Numbered from the stretch's first letter, positions 45,002 to 53,757 are shown. The stretch: 64,000 nt of DNA from Streptomyces netropsis (GCF_014203545.1 NZ_JACHJG010000001.1:496001-560000), one strand, 5' to 3'. Notes: generated by a model from the letters alone, not told the origin. Program-made: numbers and translations.

Positions 45002-46728
45002 GTCAGCGCGTCCTCGGCGGCGAACTGCTGGCTGGCGAGCCGCCGGTACACCTCGTCGGAGGCGATGAGCTCCCGGTGGGTGCCGATCGTCCGCACGCGG
45101 CCCTCCTCCATCACGATGATGCGGTCGGCCTGCACGACGGTGGACAGCCGGTGCGCGATGGCCAGCACGGCGCACTCGCCGGCGGCTTCCGCCATCGTGT
45201 CGCGCAGCGCGGCCTCGGTGTCGCTGTCCAGGTGCGCGGTGACCTCGTCCAGCAGGATCACCTCCGGTCGTTGCAGCAACGTACGGGCGATGGCGAGGCG
45301 TTGCCGCTGGCCGCCGGACAGCCCGGCGCCGCGTTCGCCGAGCTCCGTGTCGAGCCCGTCGGGCAGCCCGGCGACGAAGTCCTCCAGGCTGGCGAGCCGC
45401 AGCGCGCGGGCGATGTCCGCGGCGTCGGCGTCGGGGTTCGCATACGTCAGATTCTGACGGATCGTGCCGCGCAGCAGCGGTGCGTCCTGCTCGACGTAGC
45501 CGACCAACGACCGCAGTTCGGCGAGCTTCAACGTGGCGGTGTCGTGACCCGCGACATGGATGGTGCCGGAGTCCGGGCGGTAGAAACGCTCGATGAGCTG
45601 GAACGTCGTGGTCTTGCCGGCGCCGGAGGGGCCGACGATCGCGGTCAGGCCGCGACGCGGCAGGGTGAAGGAGACGTCCCGCAACACCGGGGCGTTGTCG
45701 TGGTACGAGAAGGCGACGCCCTCGAAGCGGACCGCGGGCACCGACTCCGCGACGGCCGCGCGCTCCCGCCGCTTCCCGGGCGCCTTCTCGTCTTCCTCCT
45801 GCGGAATGCCCCCCAGCTCCGTCACGCGCTGGACGGCGGCGCGGCCCTGCTGGATCTGGCCGATCGACATGAAGAGCATCACCAGCGGCGAGACCACGTA
45901 GAAGAGGTACATCACGAACGACGTGAGGTCGGCGGGCGACAGCGACCCGGTGGCGACCCGGGCCATGCCCCAGGAGATGACGACGGCGAGCGAGAGCTGT
46001 GTGCCGACGTTCATCGCCGGGGTGAGCAGCGAACTGAACCCGGTGACCCGGATCCCGCTGTGCCGCACCCGGTCGGCCAGCCGCGCCAGCTCCTCGGTCT
46101 CCCGCTCCTCGGCGCGGGACGCCTTGACCGTGGTGATGGCGCCGAGCACGCGCTGCAGACCCGAGCCGAACGCGCCGATGTTCTCCCGGTTCCGCAGGGC
46201 GGCGATGCGCACCTGGCGGGCCAGCAGCAGCGCACCGCCGCTGGCCAGGCCGAGGCAGCCGACCGTGGCGAGCAGCAGCTTCCAGTCGAGCACGGCCATC
46301 AGCACGATGCCGCCGGCCAGCATGAAGACGGAGGTGACCACCTGCGCCAGCGCCTGCGCGATGACCAGGCAGGCGATGGAGGTGTCGGACACGGTGCGCG
46401 CGAAGACGTCGCCGTGCTCGAGGCGCGAGAAGGCGGGGAACTGGCTGCGCAGTAGTCGGCCGCCCAGGACGCGCCGGGCGTCGAAGACGATGTTCTCGCC
46501 GGCCCGGCCGATCGCGTAGGCGTGTCCGGCGCTCAGCGCCGCGTCCGCGACGAAGAACAGCGCGATGAACGTGACGGTCCAGGCGATCGGCTTGTCCAGG
46601 GCCACGGCCTCGATCAGCCGGCCCAGCATCCAGGGCTGGGCGAGCGTGGCCGCCGCGCCGACCAGGCCCATGCCGACGCCGATGATCAGCAGGGCCCGGT
46701 GGCGGCGGACTATCTCCCGGAGATTCAT
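44998..46728 (-). CDS. ABC exporter, fused permease-ATPase, RiPP cluster (LinT-like)
   Basis: The protein has 576 residues. Six transmembrane helices lie in residues about 15-315. The nucleotide-binding domain has Walker A 'GPSGAGKTT', signature 'LSGGQRQRLAIARTLLQ', Walker B 'VILLDEVTAHLD' and the H-loop 'AIAHRLSTV'. There is no N-terminal C39 peptidase domain, so it exports without trimming the leader. It probably exports the mature linaridin and may give self-immunity. Its start and stop overlap both neighbours by 4 nt. Confidence 0.93.
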   Translation of the reverse strand: MNLREIVRRHRALLIIGVGMGLVGAAATLAQPWMLGRLIEAVALDKPIAWTVTFIALFFVADAALSAGHAYAIGRAGENIVFDARRVLGGRLLRSQFPAFSRLEHGDVFARTVSDTSIACLVIAQALAQVVTSVFMLAGGIVLMAVLDWKLLLATVGCLGLASGGALLLARQVRIAALRNRENIGAFGSGLQRVLGAITTVKASRAEERETEELARLADRVRHSGIRVTGFSSLLTPAMNVGTQLSLAVVISWGMARVATGSLSPADLTSFVMYLFYVVSPLVMLFMSIGQIQQGRAAVQRVTELGGIPQEEDEKAPGKRRERAAVAESVPAVRFEGVAFSYHDNAPVLRDVSFTLPRRGLTAIVGPSGAGKTTTFQLIERFYRPDSGTIHVAGHDTATLKLAELRSLVGYVEQDAPLLRGTIRQNLTYANPDADAADIARALRLASLEDFVAGLPDGLDTELGERGAGLSGGQRQRLAIARTLLQRPEVILLDEVTAHLDSDTEAALRDTMAEAAGECAVLAIAHRLSTVVQADRIIVMEEGRVRTIGTHRELIASDEVYRRLASQQFAAEDALT

Positions 46729-47480
46729 GCCGACTTGGTGTACGACGCGACGAACAGACCGGCCGCGGGCGAGTAGGCGGTCTGCTGCCAGTCACTGTAA
46801 TGACCCTCGGGCAGCAGCCCCGCGTCCCGCGCGTAGCCGTCCACCTCGTCGGGCGTGAGCAGGCGCACGGCCTCGGTGCCGATGCGGTGCGTGCCGTCCG
46901 CCTCGAACCACACGGTGGACACCTGCCAGACCCGGTTGTCCATCAGCAGCGTGGCGTGCATCTGGATGCCCGTGTTCGGCTCCGGGTAGGGCACGAACAT
47001 CGTGGTGCGCGTCAGCCCCTCGTGCTGGGCGACGATGCCCGGCCGGTTGTGCGTCTCGACCAGCAACCGGCCACCGGGCCGCAGGAGTTCGGCCGCCCGG
47101 GCGACGGCCTCCCGCTGGCCCTCGGGGTCGAGGATCTGCGCGAGCGTGGAGCAGACGCAGTAGACCAGGCCGTACTGCCGCTCGCCGCGGTAGGTCCGGA
47201 TGTCGCCGAGCTCGGCGGTCACCTCGCCCTCGTCGGCCTTCTTCTCCAGGGCCGCCAGCATCTCCCGCGAGGAGTCCACGCCGGTGACCGGGCCGACGCG
47301 GTGCGACAGCGGCAGCGCGATCCGGCCGGTCCCCACGCCGAACTCCAGCGTGCCCGAGGCCGGGTCCGGGTGGAACCCGGCCAGGGCCTCGACGGCGACC
47401 CGCGCGGAGGCGTCGTCCTGGAAGATGCGGTCGTACCAGCCCTCGAACTGCTTGCCGTAGCCGATGTCCGCGATCGTCAT
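46725..47480 (-). CDS. Class I SAM methyltransferase, RiPP cluster (LinM/CypM-like)
   Basis: The protein has 251 residues. SAM motif I is 'TLEFGVGTGRIALPL' with Asp in 'VTGVDSSREML'; motif II 'YGLVYCVCSTLAQI' and motif III 'LLRPGGRLLVETHN' follow. In cypemycin biosynthesis CypM dimethylates the N-terminal alpha-amine of the core peptide, and this gene's place makes the same job likely. ACGGAGAAC precedes the ATG. The gap of 50 nt from the LinL-like gene is the only non-overlapping junction among the processing genes. Confidence 0.88.
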   Translation of the reverse strand: MTIADIGYGKQFEGWYDRIFQDDASARVAVEALAGFHPDPASGTLEFGVGTGRIALPLSHRVGPVTGVDSSREMLAALEKKADEGEVTAELGDIRTYRGERQYGLVYCVCSTLAQILDPEGQREAVARAAELLRPGGRLLVETHNRPGIVAQHEGLTRTTMFVPYPEPNTGIQMHATLLMDNRVWQVSTVWFEADGTHRIGTEAVRLLTPDEVDGYARDAGLLPEGHYSDWQQTAYSPAAGLFVASYTKSA

Positions 47481-47530
47481 GGGTTCTCCGTTTCTGTGTG
47501 CGTGAAACCCCCGCGACGGGGGTCCCGGTC

Positions 47531-48109
47531 TCAGGCGGCCCGCAGGAAGCCCGGTGAGACGGGGTTCATCGCCTGATAGGTGGAGACGTAGAGAACCTCG
47601 GGATCCTCGCTGTCGTCGTGCCCGCTGGCGCGCACCACGGAGAACTGGAAGCCGCGCACCTCGGACACGTTCGGGGCGTCCCTGATCTGCTTCCTGATGA
47701 ACTCGGCCAGGACCCGGAAGGGCGGCGATCCGGTGGGGTCCTCGCCCTTGGCGATGTTCTTGATGATGGCACTGCAGATGTCGAACACCGCCTTCTCCGT
47801 ACGGCGGGAGGAGAACCAGAACGCCTGGATCATCTTCCGGTCCTGGATCAGGTCGAGCTCGATCCAGGGGGACGTCTCACGGCTCTCGTCGAGGGTGCGG
47901 TAGAGGTAGTGGTAGTCGTGCGTCGCGGGGTTCGGCGCGAAGAACTTCCAGTTCGGCACGAGGGAGAACAGGTCCTTCTCCCGCCCGCGCTCGAAGGCCG
48001 GATGCGGGTGCTGCGCGGCCAGCGTCGTCAGCAGCAGGGCCGCGCCCGCGAGACGCGTCACGGCCCCGGGGCCGGTGAAGGCGTCCTTCAGGAGGCTGGT
48101 GGGGTTCAC
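47531..48109 (-). CDS. LinL-like protein of the RiPP cluster
   Basis: The protein has 192 residues. A single hydrophobic segment (about 17-33) sits near the N-terminus, and the soluble part begins 'LVPNWKFFAPNPATHDYHYL', a pattern seen in proteins that partner with HTTM-type membrane enzymes. The remainder has no motif I recognise. Linaridin clusters always pair a LinH with a small LinL of unknown activity, and in cypemycin both are needed for dehydrobutyrine formation. Its GTG overlaps the LinH-like stop by 4 nt. Confidence 0.78.
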   Translation of the reverse strand: MNPTSLLKDAFTGPGAVTRLAGAALLLTTLAAQHPHPAFERGREKDLFSLVPNWKFFAPNPATHDYHYLYRTLDESRETSPWIELDLIQDRKMIQAFWFSSRRTEKAVFDICSAIIKNIAKGEDPTGSPPFRVLAEFIRKQIRDAPNVSEVRGFQFSVVRASGHDDSEDPEVLYVSTYQAMNPVSPGFLRAA

Positions 48110-50013
48110 TTCTTCTCACTCGCCTTTCCCGGGAGTTCCGCGGCCGGGGATTCGGCGGCCGGCGTGGTCGGTGGCATGCAGTGCCCGGCCACGAAGTCCG
48201 CGATCCGGTCCGCCGCGGTACGCGCGTAACGGGCGTCGGTCAGGATCGTGTCGTGCCCGCCGCGCTCCACGACCGTGACGTCCCCGTGCCGGTCGGCCGC
48301 CCGGTGGGCCCGGATGATGTCGTGGTACATCAGCAACTGCTCGGGGTCGATGTCGACCGTCACCTGCGCCGCGACGACCAGGCCCGGGGCCGGCACCGGG
48401 GGCAGGTCCCCTTCGAAGGACCGGAACTCCTCGCGGACCGCCGTCCACTCCCGGGCCGCCGCCGTCCACAGCCGTGAGTCGGTGTAGAGGGCGAACGCCT
48501 TGTCCCGGTAGGCGTACGGCAGATGGTCCACCCAGCGGGGCCGTGTCATCAGCGAGCCGAAGCCCAGCTTCGTCCAACGCGCCATGTCCGTCAGGGAGTC
48601 GGTGAAGAGCTGGCTGCCCTTCCGCTGCTTGTCCGACCGGATGAGCTGCCCAGGGTGCGAGGGGTCGAGGTAGACGACACCGGCCACCCGGTCGCCGAGC
48701 TGCGCCACGGCCCGCCGGTTCAGCTCCGCGCCCAGGGAGTGCCCGACGAGCACCACCTCGCGGTCCTCGGGCAGGGCCTGGCGGATCAGGTCCACCAGGT
48801 CGTCCACGGACTCCTGGATGGTGTAGGGGGACTCCTTCACCCGGCGGCTCGGGCCGTAGCCGGCACGGGCGTAGGTCACCACGGGCTGGCCGAGGTCGAA
48901 CGCCAGCCGCTCGACGATCCACGCGAAGTGCTCGGACGTCGAGGCGAGGCCGTGGTTGAAGACGAGGACCGGGCGGTCGGCGAGGTCCCGGCCGCCGGTG
49001 TCGTACTGCAGGACGTTGCCGCAACGCGTCGTGACGGTACGGGAGTTCGGCCACCCCGACACGGCGCGGGAGCGCCGCTGCGTGGCCAGCACGGCCGACA
49101 CGGTGACGCCGCCGGCGAGCAGGACCAGCGCGGTCTTCACCATCCGGTCGTCCCGGCCGGCGACCACCGGGAACGTACGCGGCGCGGTGGTGTAGGCGAC
49201 CATGGGGTGCATCGCGGGGAACGCGGTCATGAACCGGCCCAGGCCCATGACGAACGCGTTGGCGATGTGGAAGCTGCCGGCCGCGCCGATCATCGGCCGG
49301 GTCAGCTTCCCACCGGCCAGATAGACGACGGGGAAGAGGCATTCCATCGCCAGGACCGCGTGCTGCGTGAGCTTGCTGGCCCGGGGATAGCGCTGCGTCA
49401 GCCGGTACGCACGCTCGAAACCGTAGGTACGGGTCCGCAGCACGCCGGGCAGCGCCGAGCCGTCACGCCACTTCGTCCCCGCCAACTTCGCCCAACCGGA
49501 CGTCGCGTAGGACATGTTGGCCTGGATCGCCAGATACCACATCAGGGCGTCCTTGACCTGCGGGCTGTTCGACAACCGGGCGAGACCGGTGACCGCCTGC
49601 ACCTGCGTGGCGACCTGGTCCGAGCCGTCCGTGCCGTAACGGTGGCGGGCCTGCAGCAGTGTGGTGGAGACGCCGAGGTAAAGGTTGCCCGCCGCCCGCC
49701 ACCTGCTGTTCCCCGGCAGGAGCATCCCCAGGCTGCAGGCGGCGCGCGTGGCGTGCAGGGCCAGCGTGGTGCGCCTGCCGCTCACGGCGTCGGTGAGCTT
49801 CTGGACGGCCGGAATCTTGCTCTCCGGCGTCTGTTTCATGATTTCCCAGTCATTGAGCCCGCCGGGGCCCAGATTCCGGTACTGGTGAAGGTATTCCAGG
49901 GAAGAAGACAGACTGGAAAGGGCCGCAAGACGTTCCGATATGCCTATCGCGCGATCCCGGGAAATCGGAATCGGAGAAAATAACGAAGAGGTGAGCTTCT
50001 TTATCAACTTCAT
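48106..50013 (-). CDS. Membrane/alpha-beta-hydrolase fusion of the RiPP cluster (LinH-like)
   Basis: The protein has 635 residues. The N-terminal half (about 60-345) has several hydrophobic segments and an HTTM-like stretch 'SYATSGWAKLAGTKWRDGSA'. The C-terminal half (about 360-610) is an alpha/beta hydrolase: 'VLVFNHGLASTSEHFAW', nucleophile Ser in 'VLVGHSLGAELN', Asp in 'VYLDPSHPG' and His in 'ERGGHDTIL'. LinH proteins of linaridin clusters have this membrane-plus-hydrolase character. The ATG at 50013 is the first plausible start; only a weak GGAG lies upstream, and the gene follows the hairpin at 50062-50094. Confidence 0.82.
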   Translation of the reverse strand: MKLIKKLTSSLFSPIPISRDRAIGISERLAALSSLSSSLEYLHQYRNLGPGGLNDWEIMKQTPESKIPAVQKLTDAVSGRRTTLALHATRAACSLGMLLPGNSRWRAAGNLYLGVSTTLLQARHRYGTDGSDQVATQVQAVTGLARLSNSPQVKDALMWYLAIQANMSYATSGWAKLAGTKWRDGSALPGVLRTRTYGFERAYRLTQRYPRASKLTQHAVLAMECLFPVVYLAGGKLTRPMIGAAGSFHIANAFVMGLGRFMTAFPAMHPMVAYTTAPRTFPVVAGRDDRMVKTALVLLAGGVTVSAVLATQRRSRAVSGWPNSRTVTTRCGNVLQYDTGGRDLADRPVLVFNHGLASTSEHFAWIVERLAFDLGQPVVTYARAGYGPSRRVKESPYTIQESVDDLVDLIRQALPEDREVVLVGHSLGAELNRRAVAQLGDRVAGVVYLDPSHPGQLIRSDKQRKGSQLFTDSLTDMARWTKLGFGSLMTRPRWVDHLPYAYRDKAFALYTDSRLWTAAAREWTAVREEFRSFEGDLPPVPAPGLVVAAQVTVDIDPEQLLMYHDIIRAHRAADRHGDVTVVERGGHDTILTDARYARTAADRIADFVAGHCMPPTTPAAESPAAELPGKASEKK

Positions 50014-50061
50014 GCCGAAAATTTGCTCCGCGTCGAATCGGCTGAGGGTAGAGTCGAGAGG

Positions 50062-50094
50062 CTGTCGGGCCGCGATTCCGCCGCGGCCCGACAG
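50062..50094 (-). terminator. Intercistronic hairpin between precursor and LinH-like genes
   Basis: A perfect 13-bp GC stem with a 7-nt loop lies 92 nt past the first precursor's stop and 49 nt before the LinH-like start, with all genes in the same direction. In RiPP clusters such hairpins let the precursor mRNA be far more abundant than that of the enzymes. Confidence 0.75.
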
Positions 50095-50185
50095 TCCTCT
50101 CCCGCCCCCCGGCAGGCAGCTCCGGGAAGGCACTCTCAGAAGCCCGCAGGGCTTCTCAACAGGTGGCGCTCAGTCCGGCAGGACG

Positions 50186-50377
50186 TCAGTCGTTGGCGCC
50201 GGCCTCGTACGCCTGGACGGTGACCCACGCGGCACCGGCACCGCCGGCGAAGCCCACGCCGAAGGCGACCAGGGCGGGGGTGGCCTGAATCGGCATCATC
50301 GCGCCGAACTCGCCGTGGGTATCGTCCGTCAGCTTCTCGGGGGTGACGGCGACAACGCTGTCGATAATCCTGCTCAT
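50186..50377 (-). CDS. Linaridin-type precursor peptide 1
   Basis: The peptide has 63 residues. The leader (1-31) contains 'VVAVTPEKL' and acidic residues and ends MMPIQ; the core should begin at Ala32 in 'PIQATPALVAF', so the P-x-x-x-T-P junction is P29...T33-P34. The predicted core of 32 residues is Gly/Ala-rich and hydrophobic with GG and GxG runs, one Trp (core 20), Thr at core 2 and 22, no Ser or Cys, and an acidic end AGAND. GAAGGG precedes the ATG. The second precursor is 41 nt upstream. Confidence 0.82.
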   Translation of the reverse strand: MSRIIDSVVAVTPEKLTDDTHGEFGAMMPIQATPALVAFGVGFAGGAGAAWVTVQAYEAGAND

Positions 50378-50418
50378 CGCGTTTGTTTCCCTTCGGTGAT
50401 TGATTATGGGGTGAAGGT

Positions 50419-50610
50419 TCAGCCGTTGACGCGGCCGGTGACGTACGCACCGACCACGCCGGCGGCGCCGGCGACAGCGCCGCCGACGTACCAGCAGGTG
50501 GCAACGGCCGCCACCGGGGTGGCCAGGACCGGACCGGCGTCGTCCTGGTAGCCCTGCTCCAGTGCACCGAGGTCCTGCTCGTTCATGAACGCGGCGATCT
50601 TCTGCTCCAT
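50419..50610 (-). CDS. Linaridin-type precursor peptide 2
   Basis: The peptide has 63 residues. The leader (1-29) is acidic ('MNEQDLGALEQGYQDDAG'); the core starts at Ala30 in 'PVLATPVAAVATC', giving P27...T31-P32 at the same spot as in precursor 1. The 34-residue core has Thr at core 2, 9 and 29, one Cys (core 10), one Trp, GxxxG-like spacing through 'GGAVAGAAGVVG' and ends GRVNG. A GGAGG ribosome site lies 8 nt before the ATG. It is the first gene of the cluster, so the promoter lies to its right. Confidence 0.83.
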   Translation of the reverse strand: MEQKIAAFMNEQDLGALEQGYQDDAGPVLATPVAAVATCWYVGGAVAGAAGVVGAYVTGRVNG

Positions 50611-51362
50611 GGTGCTGTCCTCCGTCTCTTCATCGCGAGGTAGTGCATTCGGGATATTGCGTGGTGGTTCTTTTGCACCGGGACGCGGATACGGCTTTTT
50701 CCGACGGGATCTGCGGGCAGCATCCCGAGAGGAATGGCAGGGATGTAGGACCTTCGGACGCACATGTGTCACAGGGAGAATTGGATTCGTTGTGCGCCAT
50801 CTCGATGGGACGTGCGCGGCCTTGGGGTCCGGGTTCGGGGACCGAATCATCCCGGACATCGGCCGGTAATCCATGCGTCGGGTGGTGACGGTGCCTTCGA
50901 AATCGCTTTTCGGAGGCGATCGCCACACTAGCGGGCTGTCGATCAATGAGAACAGGCCATAAACGTATTCTGGCCGGATCCGTAGCGTGCCGCTCACCGC
51001 CGGCGCTACCCACGGTACGGGCCCGACCTGGGCTTCCGTTGTCGGGGCCCGGTACGCCGTCGGTAATGTACGGGTAAAGGAGTGGCTGATTCCGCTCCCC
51101 TGAAAGTCTCCGGAATCCCTATTTGTCCAAGAAGACGGAAATATCGATCGGAAGCGTTCGGGGCGCCGAGCAGTTGAACGCGGAACGCGCCGCATCTGTC
51201 ATCGTCGGACCGTGCACTCACGGTCCGGCCGCCGGGGCGGCGTCGCATGCGCCTGCCCGCACCCTCAGCGCGGGTCGGCGGACCCGTCCTGCGCCCGGCG
51301 CAGCCGCCGGCGACCGCGCGGTTGACCTCCACCGTGAGCGGAACCGCCCGCGGCGTGTTGCC
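50611..51362. promoter_or_regulatory. Leader and promoter region of the RiPP cluster
   Basis: No gene is supported in this 752-nt gap between precursor 2 and the LysR gene. The part 50640-50980 is clearly poorer in GC than the chromosome and has no long open frame with Streptomyces codon bias, as expected for a promoter region. I see no safe -35/-10 pair or cluster-specific regulator binding site. Confidence 0.45.
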
Positions 51363-52394
51363 TCAGGCCGCGGGCGGTTCCGTTCTCGGGGGGCGGCCGG
51401 GGCGGCCCGATCGTTCCGGCTGGTCCGGCCGGTCCGGTACGCGTAGCAGCGGGCTGGTGTGGCGGTGGAGCCAGGCGCGGTAGGCGGGGTTGGCCCGGAT
51501 CAGTTGCTCGTACGCGTCCTGGAGGTCGCCGAACAGGGCGTCGAGCTCCGCCGGGGGCAGCGAGCAGGGTCGCGACGCGAGGAACAGCCGGGCGGCCAGG
51601 GGGTCGCCGTGCAGGGGACGGAGCACCGTGCCGGGTGCGGGGTCGGCGGTGGGCTGGCAGGGGCGTACGGCCTCGCCGGAGGCGACGAGTTCGGCGGCGG
51701 TCGTGCTGTCGCGGACGTGCACGAGGCGGGGGTCGAGCCCCGCGGAGGTGAACGCCCGGCGCAGCGCCGCGCATTCGTCGTCGGCCGTCGGGTCCACGAT
51801 CCAGGGTTCGTCGGCGAGGTCCGGCAGCCTGATCACCGGCCGGTCCGCCGCCGGGTGACCCGCGGCCAGGGCGACGAACCTCGGCTCGCGCGCGACGAGC
51901 ATGCGTCGCTCCACCCCCGCCGGGACGTGCAGGGGGAAGCCGTCGAACTCGTGGACCAGGGCGACGTCGAGCTGGTTCGTCGCGAGCAGCTGGAGCAGAG
52001 TGTCCGCCGACACCTCTATATGGATCGTGGTGTCCGTGTCGGGCAGGCGCGCGTGGACGCGGCCCAGCCAGCCCGTCACGGCGCGGCTGCCGATGCTGCC
52101 GATCCGCAGGCGCAGGCCCCCCGCGCCCACCGCCGCGTCCCTCGCGGCCGTCACCAAAGCGGTCATCTCGGCCACGATGGGACGCGCCCGGGACAGCACG
52201 GAGTGACCCAGCGGTGTCGGCCGGCTCCCCGTCTGGCCCCGGGTGAAGAGGAGGCCGCCGATGGCCCCTTCGATCCGGCGGAGCTGAGTGGTGAGGGAGG
52301 GCTGGGTCATGCCCAGCTGTAACGCCGCTTTGCGCACACTTCCCGCGTCGGCTATGGCCAAAAGCGCACGGAGGTGCCTGACCTCTAGCTCCAC
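51363..52394 (-). CDS. snpR: LysR-type regulator (SnpR-like)
   Basis: The protein has 343 residues. The N-terminal helix-turn-helix is typical ('[20 protein letters not shown]' then '[20 protein letters not shown]'), followed by the effector-binding periplasmic-protein fold (about 90-300) and a Pro/Arg-rich tail. It is divergent from the snapalysin gene, the arrangement of snpR/snpA in S. lividans and S. coelicolor, where SnpR activates snpA. It could also influence the neighbouring RiPP genes, which lack a regulator of their own, but nothing shows this. GTG start. Confidence 0.87.
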   Translation of the reverse strand: MELEVRHLRALLAIADAGSVRKAALQLGMTQPSLTTQLRRIEGAIGGLLFTRGQTGSRPTPLGHSVLSRARPIVAEMTALVTAARDAAVGAGGLRLRIGSIGSRAVTGWLGRVHARLPDTDTTIHIEVSADTLLQLLATNQLDVALVHEFDGFPLHVPAGVERRMLVAREPRFVALAAGHPAADRPVIRLPDLADEPWIVDPTADDECAALRRAFTSAGLDPRLVHVRDSTTAAELVASGEAVRPCQPTADPAPGTVLRPLHGDPLAARLFLASRPCSLPPAELDALFGDLQDAYEQLIRANPAYRAWLHRHTSPLLRVPDRPDQPERSGRPGRPPRTEPPAA

Positions 52395-52603
52395 GGGGGG
52401 AGCATAACCGCGCCTCGTGCGTCACACCAGACACAGCGGCGGGCAGGGTAGGTGATTGCTCGGTGCTATGGCCACTTGGCATCATCCGCACCGTTGATAA
52501 CTCGTCAGAGACTCTCCGGGACCAAAGAGTTCACCCGGTGAACCCCGGCCGCCTGTCCCACCCTGTGCGGCCGAAGGTTCTCGGAACGAATGGAGTCCCC
52601 CAC
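52395..52603. promoter_or_regulatory. Divergent snpR-snpA promoter region
   Basis: A 209-nt region between divergent genes. The stretch TGCTATGGCCACTTGGCA (52463-52480) is a weak dyad and may be part of the LysR operator. A GTTGATAACT-type AT-rich patch (52493-52502) follows. No exact site is claimed. Confidence 0.35.
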
Positions 52604-53260
52604 ATGAACCGCTCCACGATGCTGCTCTCGGCAGCCATCGGTCTCGGACTGGCCGCGAGCATGACGGCCGTGCCCGCCTCCGCGGCGACGGCCCACACCG
52701 ACCGGCAGTTCACGCAGTCCTCGTACGCCGGCTCGGCTGCCGAGGAGGCGAACAACAAGGCCTTCTTCGAGGCCGTGATGAAGTCCGCGAAGGCGAAGCA
52801 GGCCGCGAAGCCGGGCCTGCGCGGCGTCACGGTCACCTACGACGCCAGCAGAGCCCCCAGCTTCGCCGCCCAGATAGCCAGCAGCGCGCGGATCTGGAAC
52901 AGCTCCGTGACCAACGTCCAGCTGCGTGCGGGCAGCAACGCGGACTTCACGTACCGCGAGGGCAACGACTCCCGTGGCTCCTACGCGAGCACCGACGGCC
53001 ACGGGCGCGGCTACATCTTCCTCGACTACCGGCAGAACCAGCAGTACGACTCCACCCGCGTCACCGCCCACGAGACCGGCCACGTCCTCGGTCTGCCGGA
53101 CCACTACTCCGGTCCGTGCAGCGAGCTGATGTCCGGTGGCGGCCCCGGCACGTCCTGCCGGAACCCCAACCCCAACAGCGCCGAGCGCAGCCGGGTCAAC
53201 TCGCTGTGGGCCAACGGCATGACCGCGTTCAACAAGGACGCCTTCACCAAGGCGCACTGA
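52604..53260 (+). CDS. snpA: Snapalysin, M7 small neutral metalloprotease
   Basis: The protein has 218 residues with a Sec signal (about 1-29) and a short propeptide to about residue 75. The zinc site is '[11 protein letters not shown]': His156, Glu157, His160 and Asp166, the M7 type in which Asp replaces the third His/Glu of other metzincin-like proteases. 'DHYSGPC...C' gives the usual disulfide. It is secreted and degrades milk proteins in related strains. GGAG precedes the ATG. Confidence 0.95.
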   Translation: MNRSTMLLSAAIGLGLAASMTAVPASAATAHTDRQFTQSSYAGSAAEEANNKAFFEAVMKSAKAKQAAKPGLRGVTVTYDASRAPSFAAQIASSARIWNSSVTNVQLRAGSNADFTYREGNDSRGSYASTDGHGRGYIFLDYRQNQQYDSTRVTAHETGHVLGLPDHYSGPCSELMSGGGPGTSCRNPNPNSAERSRVNSLWANGMTAFNKDAFTKAH

Positions 53261-53440
53261 CAGCGCACCGATCCGCCGGGCCACGCGCACGGCCCGTAGG
53301 GCGCCCGCAGGGGCGCTCCACGGTCCCGAAAGGGGCTCTCAAGTGGTCTCCCGTCGATCCGGCGGGGGGCCACGGCGGCTTCTCCGCATGATCACCAACC
53401 GCCCCTGGGTGATCTTCCGGACGATCCCGCGACGCACGAC

Positions 53441-53479
53441 GACGGCGGCCCGGCTCCTTCCCGGAACCGGGCCGCCGTC
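53441..53479. terminator. Hairpin downstream of snpA
   Basis: A perfect 13-bp stem with a 13-nt loop lies 181 nt after snpA, in front of the next gene. Confidence 0.6.
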
Positions 53480-53524
53480 CCGTGCCAGCCACCCCGGGTC
53501 CGCCGAGGGCGCATACTGAGGCCA

Positions 53525-53749
53525 ATGACGAAGCCAAGAGCGACCCGACGTTACTTGCCCACCAGCCCCTTCAACACCCCGCCCGTGACGCTTCCGGTCG
53601 AGCACTTCGCCGTAGGGGACCGCGTCACACACGACCGGTACGGTCTCGGACGGGTCATCGGCGTCGAGGACGGCATCGCCGTGCTCGTCGACTTCGCCTC
53701 GCGCCAGGAGCGGATTCCGGGGCCCTTCACCAAGCTGACCAAGCTCTGA
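53525..53749 (+). CDS. Small conserved protein with SH3-like barrel
   Basis: The protein has 74 residues. 'FAVGDRVTHDRYGLGRVIGV' followed by 'IAVLVDFASRQERI' is the pattern of the CarD/TRCF-type SH3-like barrel or of short Streptomyces hypothetical proteins with that fold. A role in RNA-polymerase or DNA binding is possible but not shown. It is followed after 8 nt by the DUF1990 gene. The ribosome site is weak. Confidence 0.75.
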   Translation: MTKPRATRRYLPTSPFNTPPVTLPVEHFAVGDRVTHDRYGLGRVIGVEDGIAVLVDFASRQERIPGPFTKLTKL

Positions 53750-53757
53750 CCGCACCC

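Noticed and set aside
50186..50610. The two small peptides as lanthipeptides or lasso peptides
   Set aside because: No LanB/LanC/LanM, LanKC or lasso cyclase/B-protein gene lies nearby; precursor 1 has no Cys or Ser in the core. The linaridin enzyme set and the P-x-x-A-T-P junction fit better.
50585..51195. Several short open frames in the RiPP promoter gap
   Set aside because: They lack Streptomyces third-position GC bias and ribosome sites, and the minus-strand one is merely the upstream extension of precursor 2.
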